Source: Sphaeroforma arctica JP610
Taxonomy: Eukaryota > Opisthokonta > Ichthyosporea > Ichthyophonida
Length of the DNA stretch: 29,639 nt
Reading direction: 5' to 3'
Assembly: GCF_001186125.1 (NCBI RefSeq)
Contig: NW_014040429.1
Span: 78,224 to 107,862, forward strand
The first letter of the stretch is position 1. Every line of letters starts with the position of its first letter. Positions 23,030 through 29,639 of this stretch are shown here, one piece after another. Below the pieces are notes generated by a model. The model saw only the letters and a program-made list of their open reading frames with translations. It searched no databases and had not been told where the DNA came from. Both the position numbers and the translations under genes were made by a program.

Positions 23030-25389
23030 AATTCGAGCTTATCTCCTCTTCCCAATTGGCTGGCCCTTGCTCGGTCTCCATCAACTCATCTTCGCTGTCT
23101 ACATATGACTTGTCGACCAAATCATGAATATGCATCACCTCACTCTCACCTACCTCCGCTGGCGTAGGATCAGGAATCTGATCATTCCCATCCACTAGAT
23201 TAACTCGAAGGCGGAAGTTATTACCCGGCGCCTGTTGTGTACGCGTGGATGTACCCACAGCTGATACACGGTGTAGTGGCGCACCCCCTATGGTTGCTTT
23301 CTGTAACTTAGGACAGCGTGGTGCGTCCGCTGGGCCAGGAGGGAGATTCTGTTCACATGACCGACAACGAACCCGAGGGTTCGATGCTGGCAGTGCATGC
23401 GGGTTAGCTCGTGTGTTCGCCTCCACACGCACTCGTGGGCGTGAACGTGATCCCCCCGGAATCTGTAGCGGCCGAGAAAGATTTGCCCGACGGTGGTCTT
23501 CTGTCTTGTCAATATTTACCCTAAATACATCACGCAATTGTGCAGCGGAGTATTCTCGCCAGTTCGGGTGCATACGAAGGGTATCGCGGGATTATGCTCC
23601 CCCGCAGCTTGACTTATTAGGTTGAGCATACCATGATTGCGGTATACTTGTAGCGGATTCTCATATTGTCGCATCTCCATAAAGTCTACTTTGCGTTCAA
23701 AATTCCGAAGTTGTGTCTCCAGTGGCACCGAAGGGTTTAACTTCATGCAAGCCACCACATTTCTGTATGTGTTATCTTTCAGATCTTATTCGTATGTGCG
23801 TACAATATGAGCAGTGACGTCCTGAAACGACATGGACTGCAATTTTTGTTCGTTCTCCACGATAAAATCCAATAACGCCTTGGGAGCTCCTTTCTTTTTG
23901 AAGTGCCCTGTGTAGGCCCTTGAATCGGGTCTAATTTGTGAATTCAAAATGAACGCATGCAGCTGTATCTTCTGCGGGTTGTCCAAAAAATAGCTTCCTT
24001 TAGCGTCCGTTTGTCTACCGTTATCGAGCATGTCTTCAACGTCTCATTAGATGTGCGAATTAAACCCTGCAACGAACGGGTGTCCTCTGTGTGCCCCTCA
24101 GATTCTGATTGCATCATACATTGGGTGAGATGGAATACCTGCGTTTTCATATCTGCCGCGGTAGATTCAATGATGCACGCCTCTGTAGGTGGTGATATCT
24201 TACATCGTTTCACATCCTGCGGGTCCTCTAGGTAGCGATCGTGGTGAACAGGGAAGTGTTTGCGATATGCAAGCGTATCGAGAGGTACATTTGCATTATC
24301 CTGGCAGTTCTTCTTCCTCTCTTCTGGTGACTGTGGACGACGACGATGTTGTAACTTGTTCCGGAATAAATTCGCTGCTGCTTGACCGTGAATAGACTGT
24401 TGGTTGTCGTGGAGATTTCATCACTCTGCAAAATGCATCAAAGGACCGCTTCGCCGATGATGACAAATTTAATGGGGTAGCTGTAGCCATGTCCAAATGT
24501 AAGTCCGCTGGGTCCAAAAAAATTCTACCAGGATATTTCACTACAGCTGACGACTCCTGATTACGATTAAAATCCCCAAAGTCGATTGGCGTCACTTCTG
24601 GTGTCGGAATTGCTTATGCTCGATTTTGAGCGTAGTTTAGCATCCGTCCTCTACGAGAAGCGTGGACATTGTCGTACGAAGCTAACTTCCCAAAATCGAT
24701 TGGAATCTCCTCAGGTGTCGGAATTTCTTGTGCCCGATTTTGAGCGGTTTTCAACATTCGTTCTCTGCGAGTAACAGGTACATTATCGTAGGGAGCCACT
24801 CGAGGTACAGGCTTCGTGCGGCCAATTCTGTGTTTCACCTAAGTTGCTTCATGTTGTTAGTCCCACTGCCAGGTGACTGGTCGATTGGTGTCGACCCTGC
24901 CTGCGTTGGGTATTGAGGAGCCCAATGTTGTTGCACTGTTATCATCATCCACTGTCGCCTGGGTCGTATCATGGGGCGTAAACGTATCAATATCCGCCAG
25001 TGACAATTCACGAAGTCGGCGGAGTTGCTCTTGAATGAGATGAATATTTTCCGTGGCCTCCTGCACATGCATCATCGTATCCAAGTGTCCTTCTTGATCA
25101 GAAATCCAGTTTGGGGATTGTCTAAGCTTACCCAAGGTTTTAATCGAGTATTGGGCCTCAGAAACCAAACTGGTCAATTCCAAATGAATTTCTGTCTTCT
25201 TGTCATCCTCAGGTGCCGGTTTCTTAGCAATTGTTGTCTCCACCTTGGTAACCGGCGAAGAGCTCTAAGCAACCCCCACCTTAGCACAGACTAATGGTAA
25301 CTGGCAAAAGCTCCAAGCGACCATTTCAGCAGCCGGTCACAAACTTGCTTACCCACCTTAGGCAACAGTTTAGTATTGGGTCCAGTCAT
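23030..25389 (-). pseudogene. gag remains of the Ty3/Gypsy fossil
   Basis: Begins with a methionine codon at 25387-25389 about 97 bases inside the LTR. The fragments are rich in Gln, Glu, Pro and Ser, as gag proteins are. A 38-residue unit is repeated in tandem (24575-24688 and 24689-24800, around the words TPIDFG / IPIDFG). Towards the end come a capsid-like helical stretch and a Cys-rich knuckle (CRSCEQNLPPGP...C). Broken; treated as a fossil. Confidence 0.65.
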
Positions 25390-25485
25390 TATTGTAAATT
25401 AAAAAAACCTAAAATAAGTTGCTTCTTAGTTGATTGTCTTCAAAGAACGTATTATAATAAATAGAGTAGTTCGGTCACTTAAAAA

Positions 25486-25980
25486 TGTGGTCAAAACCAA
25501 GTGACACTTAGTAAAGATGTAGTGTGAAGTCTGAAATAAGTGAACTCAGTCAGGAGTACCGTTGTGATCGGCGCGTCTGCTGTATCTATTGTCACATTCC
25601 TGTGTGGAACGAGATTTCTTCTAACAACGGATAATTGTGAAAAAGTCCGTATCTATGGTTTTCGTCTGCTAGTTACTATTAATTATGATAACACCCTATG
25701 AATCATCATTCGTCTCCAAGATACTAAATTATGATGATACTTTCTGAGTCATCATTCTCTCGCATTTGGTCCGGTCCCTTAGTCCGGTCCTGAAAGAATC
25801 TCTTTTAGATCTGGTCCTCTGGCCCGGTCTTAAAATCCTCATCTAGGTCCGGTCCTCTGGTCCGGTCCTAAACCTCCGTCCAGGGTAATTTGTCTACATT
25901 GGTAACCCTCGTATTGAGGAGAGTAGCCCCCTCCAGGAGTAGCATGGAGGAGGATGCCACCATAGAATGTTTTTGAACGA
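25486..25980 (-). repeat. Candidate LTR of the Ty3/Gypsy fossil (outer limit unresolved)
   Basis: Starts TGTGGTCAAAACC at 25486, directly outside the leader and gag, with the TG expected of an LTR terminus. The first 55 bases recur at 22782-22832. The block contains a cluster of GGTCCGGTCC-like motifs at 25768-25869. The right edge was not found, because no second LTR exists for comparison. Confidence 0.5.
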
Positions 25981-26000
25981 GTGTATATGCTTATGTTCGA

Positions 26001-26251
26001 CAAAGGTGCGTTGGTTAATTGCGGATTACCTTCTCTCTCTCTTCTCTTCTATCAGTTAAAAATAGATATTTGTAGTCGATGGCTTCTTCAGAAGTAAAAA
26101 CTCTACCTTATCCAAAATGAAGTCAGTTCGCTCATTACTTACAGGAGCGTAGACTACACGAGTCAAGCAGAGCTGTGGTATTTTTTTCCTCCCCAGTAAC
26201 TTATATTATACGCATTCAAATATTTATTCATCACCTTCGGTACATATTGTA
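26001..26251. other. Spacer between the retroelement fossil and the next minus-strand frame
   Basis: AT-rich with a CT-rich tract (about 26033-26050) and no gene. It may include the outer part of the LTR. Confidence 0.3.
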
Positions 26252-26671
26252 TTAAAGAAATTTATGGTCTTGTTTCAATCGGCATGTCCATGCAATTATC
26301 GGTGTGCCATCTATTGATACTTCTGCAAGTAGAGCACTATTCATATAATGTCCGAAGATTGACTTGCCTGGAGCACACGTTTCTAGGTCGTGTCTACCAA
26401 CCCATGTACCATTTCGTACAGTGAGATTGAAACACTTACAAGGTGCCCGCTGCTGCTGTTTTTTCTTATTAGAACCTGAAGTAGGCGAGGGAGTACTAGC
26501 TGCAGTGGAAGTTTGAGGGTTCTTCTGGATGTTGCTTATAGTACTCAGTACTCTGGTAGAAGCGTTAATATGTTTTTGAACTAATGTTTCAAAAACAGAC
26601 CACGGCATGGACCTCAGGTGACCGTAAGTGATGATATCGTCGTTCACTTTTGTAAAGTGACTAGCCTCCAT
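26252..26671 (-). CDS. Unrecognised 139-residue protein with a small Cys/His cluster
   Basis: ATG at 26669-26671 (MEASHFTKVNDD) through a stop at the left end. The N-terminal half is mixed helical (SMPWSVFETLVQKHINAS). The middle is Ser/Thr/Pro-rich and ends in a basic SNKKKQQQR. The C-terminal third has CKCFNLTVRNGTWVGRHDLE followed by TC and later AWTCRLK, giving Cys-X-Cys, His and two more Cys that could bind zinc. No family is recognised. Position beside a retroelement makes an element-derived gene possible. Isolated, with no clear splice sites, so the gene status is moderate at best. Confidence 0.4.
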   Translation of the reverse strand: MEASHFTKVNDDIITYGHLRSMPWSVFETLVQKHINASTRVLSTISNIQKNPQTSTAASTPSPTSGSNKKKQQQRAPCKCFNLTVRNGTWVGRHDLETCAPGKSIFGHYMNSALLAEVSIDGTPIIAWTCRLKQDHKFL

Positions 26672-26754
26672 AGCAATAATATTAATAATTTCAAACAAAA
26701 AAAGATAAGTTACAATGTATGTATGTTATAATGTATGAACATATGGTATGGCTT

Positions 26755-26998
26755 TCATAGCCGTTGTAGTGGTTCGAGAAAGATTGATGGGAAGAAGTGG
26801 GCAGTAAATTCCCGTTTAAAGCTTGGGCCAAGTGAGTCGACGATGGAGGATATGCGCTGAGTCAATTCGGGCCGGTGCTGACAAAACACTGATACCATCG
26901 AATGTGCCCTGTATTCGCTTGCTGACCTACTAAGTAGCGTACCCACCTCCGTGGTACCGATTGGGTCTGCGGCGTGTAGGCCGTGGAATCCATATCAA
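26755..26998 (-). other. Short unrecognised minus-strand frame
   Basis: A frame of about 80 codons ending near 26755 with SSIVDSLGPSFKREFTAHFF, upstream of the previous minus-strand frame. It has no in-frame ATG near its start, and a second overlapping frame begins MDSTAYTPQTQSVPRRW at about 26990. One may be a coding exon of the same unknown gene, but no splice model could be confirmed. Confidence 0.2.
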
Positions 26999-28898
26999 CA
27001 GATATTTGTCATTGTAAGTACGACCTTCTGATCATCTTACGGATCCTATGCATTACATGAGAAAGTGTACCTCGTTTGATGGGTTCGGTAGTGAACGACT
27101 TACGAGACGCGAGAAGTTCACGACCGCAATGTGCATCTGCAAAAAAAAAGGATTCAAGATACTTTCTCGTAGCTGTTTCCGGGGTAATAACTTCCAGTTA
27201 GGTTAGCTTTCAGTATGGTGCGCTATTCAGTAGCCTCGCAACGCAAATGTACGAAAGCAATCTTCATTTGTTTATTTTTAAGGTTTGCAGTGGTTTAAAT
27301 TTTCTCAAATGGTTTTGGTGTTTCCAGTGTACTCTCGTTGGTTGAGAAATTGGCCTCAGCATGAGAATACTCAAGCTGCTTAATGAAGCTTGATTTAGTG
27401 TGCACTCGCTGCATCCGCTCAGTGCTCTGTTACGGGGTAGCTTGCGTTAAGATCATGTGTCATTTTCCTTTATCGTTGTCGTATCAATGAGGTAGCGGAT
27501 GTTTACCACATATTTAACTAGCACCTTGATATTTGTCCTATTGGTTGTTCGAGAGTTTTATATCTATTTGTAAGGGATTTATGTGCCATAAAGCAATTGA
27601 AAGGCCGGCCTTTAATACTCACGCCATACAACTCGTCAATACAATCATTACCATAGTCTTGTTTGACTATCTTCATTTCGGCGTCTACCATCCTCTCGTC
27701 AAATTTATAGCTCGGTGCTGTACTGCAAGTGTCACGAGCTGTGCATGTAGTTGGTAAAAACTTTGCTGTGTAAACTTCGATGGATATTTCAATGTTTTAA
27801 ACTAAGTTATATAAGCTAAGATACAATTTAAGTCAGTTAGGATTTAGCAGTGGTAGCTTGTGTAAGAATGGTCGGGACTGCCTCTTGGTAAGAGCCTTAA
27901 TATCCTCGATCACACAGGACGTACCTCTAGCTGTTTTTTATTGAATAGTTTTCACTAGAAGTACTAAGTGTTCATGACCACATGTCTAATTTATAGATAG
28001 ACATAAGAACGTAAGTCAAGTTAATACATTAGCTAATATAAATATAGTTCCATCTGAAGAAAAGTTAAAAAAAGAAAAAGATTTATTGGATTTTGGAGTT
28101 CAGCTGTAGATTGCACTCGTTGTTTGCTTCTAATTGTCGGGTCTACGTACACTTGCTTCAAACAACAGCAATCATCGACAGTGTGTGGATTTTCTATGCG
28201 ATATGGAACACATGACTGAAACAGAAGACAGCTCTTGTATCTCAAACAATTAGTCCATTTTTGTCCGATCCATTGGTACAGAAAACTGTCACTGTTCTGC
28301 ATCCATTTTTATCGTAGCCTACTCATTCCTGCGTGATATGTCAGATCTGAACACTATCTATGCACTGAAATAACACAATAGAAAAACAAATAATTGTCCA
28401 GTGTTGATATGCTTACAATTTTTATTTTTTTTTGGCTAGGGGAAGTGGATCGTGGTCTGCCGTCCCCCATTTTGTCGGTTTGCAATCCTAGAGCTACATA
28501 TACAAGGAACGCGAACGGATGTAATGGGAGTGGAAAGTACTTCCAAGAGACGAAATGACTGTTAGAGGGCATTTGGGTGTGCATCTAATGACAATATTGG
28601 TATCTTTATTATCTAGGCCTCAGGCGTATGCTTATCGAAGCATATACTCTGTTCTTCTACGAACCAAAAGTTTGCTTAGCACTCGACAAGGTACAATCAA
28701 TTGTATCTCTTGAAAATAATGTGGATTGCTGCTTTGTGCAGAGACGATACACATCCCATCACAGGTATCTTCACCGAGTCTATCTTTCACTATAAGAATT
28801 CCAAACTTTTCCCTCAAAATCCTACCAATGAATCGTTGTTGTTAACTGTGTATATTCTAATTTGTATATTGTGTGTCTTGCTGTAAGATTCGGTCTAT
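26999..28898. other. Intergenic stretch, nothing recognised
   Basis: Short frames on both strands (27533-27757 +, 28033-28302 -, 28354-28584 -, 28632-28817 -, 28701-28886 +) show no domain, no repeats and no coherent splice sites. A Cys-rich stretch in the 28033-28302 frame was noted but is not enough to call a gene. Confidence 0.5.
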
Positions 28899-29542
28899 TA
28901 AGGCGATATTAACGCCTTAGAGTAAATATACGCGTGGGTAAATTCTAAGTATCGTGAAATTATCAAAGTAAATAAACGAAATGCGACTTTTAGTAAAGTT
29001 AGGTATGCCTCGTGAAAACAGCAATACTCTGAGGGATTGTGAGGCTGAGACATTGCCTATATATAATCCTCTCAGTACTGTTTCCGCCGAAGGGATTTTA
29101 TTTAGTGTTTCGTTGTCGCTCTATTAGAAACTATTGTATGTTTCACTGGGGCGAATCCGAGAGACTCATAAAATCCTATCTTTAGAATAAAGAAATAAAA
29201 AAACAAAAAAACTCTTGACGTCCCTAGTTACTGTCTTAACCAATAACTTGCCACTATCTAGAATTACCGACTTAGCCTTCATCAGAATGGCACATCTGGT
29301 TGGCTTATCGGAGGATCAACTAGGTAACGTTAATAGTCCCTAGAAACCTATATTCGGTTGAACCATCTCGCTACCGAAGTATTCAGATATAAATAAATTT
29401 GAAAAGTAAATATAGTTCTATTAATAGAACTAGGCAAACTCTTATGTTTGGTATTTTACTGAGGCCTTTTAATGGCCTTGTCCTAATATCTGATATGTAA
29501 AATGGAAAAGGTTTAATTAATAAAACCATTAAAAATCATTTT
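28899..29542. repeat. Series of A/T-centred palindromes
   Basis: Stem-loops or palindromes at 28899-28919 (TAAGGCG, loop ATATTAA, CGCCTTA), 29413-29432 (TAGTTCTATTAATAGAACTA, perfect), 29462-29478 (AGGCC, loop TTTTAAT, GGCCT) and 29510-29527 (GGTTT, loop, AAACC). Nearly all have TTAA or ATTAAT at the centre. The last three are about 48 bases apart and lead directly into the tandem array. Confidence 0.75.
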
Positions 29543-29639
29543 AGGAAACTTAAGTTCCTTGTGCTATTAAGAGTACATTTAGGAAGCTTAAGTTCCTCGT
29601 ACTATTAAGAGTACATTTAGGAAACTTAAGTTCCTCGTG
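29543..29639. repeat. 38-bp tandem repeat with two hairpins per unit, running off the window
   Basis: Units at 29543-29580, 29581-29618 and 29619-29639 (cut by the window end) differ by only a few bases. Each has a near-palindrome, AGGAAACTTAAGTTCCT. The second, GTACTATTAAGAGTAC in unit 2, forms a five-base stem. The copy number beyond the window is unknown. Confidence 0.92.

Larger units (their letters stand above)
19650..26000 (-). mobile_element. Ty3/Gypsy-type (Metaviridae) LTR retrotransposon, decayed fossil
   Basis: Read on the minus strand, the parts come in standard Ty3/Gypsy order: candidate LTR at the right, leader, gag, aspartic protease, reverse transcriptase, RNase H, an additional domain, integrase zinc-binding and catalytic regions, and a C-terminal tail. 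The order (integrase after RNase H) rules out Ty1/Copia. The element is broken throughout, with well over a dozen breaks, so it is old. It cannot be dated by LTR comparison because no matching left LTR was found; the left boundary is therefore uncertain and the right boundary is not resolved either. A piece resembling the LTR end occurs inside the element, which suggests rearrangement or nesting. Confidence 0.82.

Noticed and set aside
23245-23625. Plus-strand 126-codon Arg-rich frame
   Set aside because: Shadow of the gag remains on the opposite strand.
28033-28302. Minus-strand frame with several Cys residues, looked at as a zinc-finger gene
   Set aside because: The Cys/His spacing does not fit a known finger and the end is Leu/Phe-rich low complexity.

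Overview
This is nuclear DNA from an intron-rich eukaryote with an AT-rich genome. The evidence is one host gene of at least 20 exons with GT-AG introns, long TG/TA microsatellites, a 660-base assembly gap, and several families of transposon remains. The lineage cannot be fixed from the window. A strawberry-notch gene fits most eukaryotic groups, and from memory the DNA-transposon protein most resembles multi-copy proteins of protists such as oomycetes. A unicellular eukaryote (holozoan or stramenopile) is a guess.

Layout. 1-646: microsatellite and non-coding sequence, probably an intron of the first gene. 647-8785 (+): the 3' 20 exons of a strawberry notch (SBNO) helicase-like gene. Its reading frame holds across every splice junction for 1308 codons to a TGA stop; the 5' exon(s) lie left of the window. 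8786-11733: 3' UTR with two AATAAA signals, then AT-rich intergenic DNA holding a small inverted-repeat element. 11734-16673: a decayed DNA transposon of about 4.9 kb. It has matching terminal inverted repeats, an internal TA/TG microsatellite with the assembly gap, and a broken transposase in which D, D and E candidates can be picked out. 16674-18418: AT-rich DNA with a duplicated block of about 135 bp. 18419-19160: one or two probable exons of an unrecognised gene. About 19650-26000 (-): a badly decayed Ty3/Gypsy-type LTR retrotransposon fossil with gag, protease, RT, RNase H, an extra domain and integrase, and a candidate LTR only at its right side. 26252-26671 (-): an unrecognised 139-residue reading frame with a small Cys/His cluster. 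26950-28890: nothing recognisable. 28899-29639: a run of A/T-centred palindromes leading into a 38-bp tandem repeat, each unit of which can fold into two hairpins; the array continues off the right edge.

The only gene whose job can be stated is SBNO, a nuclear SF2-type helicase-family regulator. The rest is mostly transposon-derived or unexplained. The points most worth a second look are the SBNO tail with two PIP-box-like motifs around a basic nuclear-localisation signal, the inverted-repeat DNA transposon family, and the double-hairpin tandem array.
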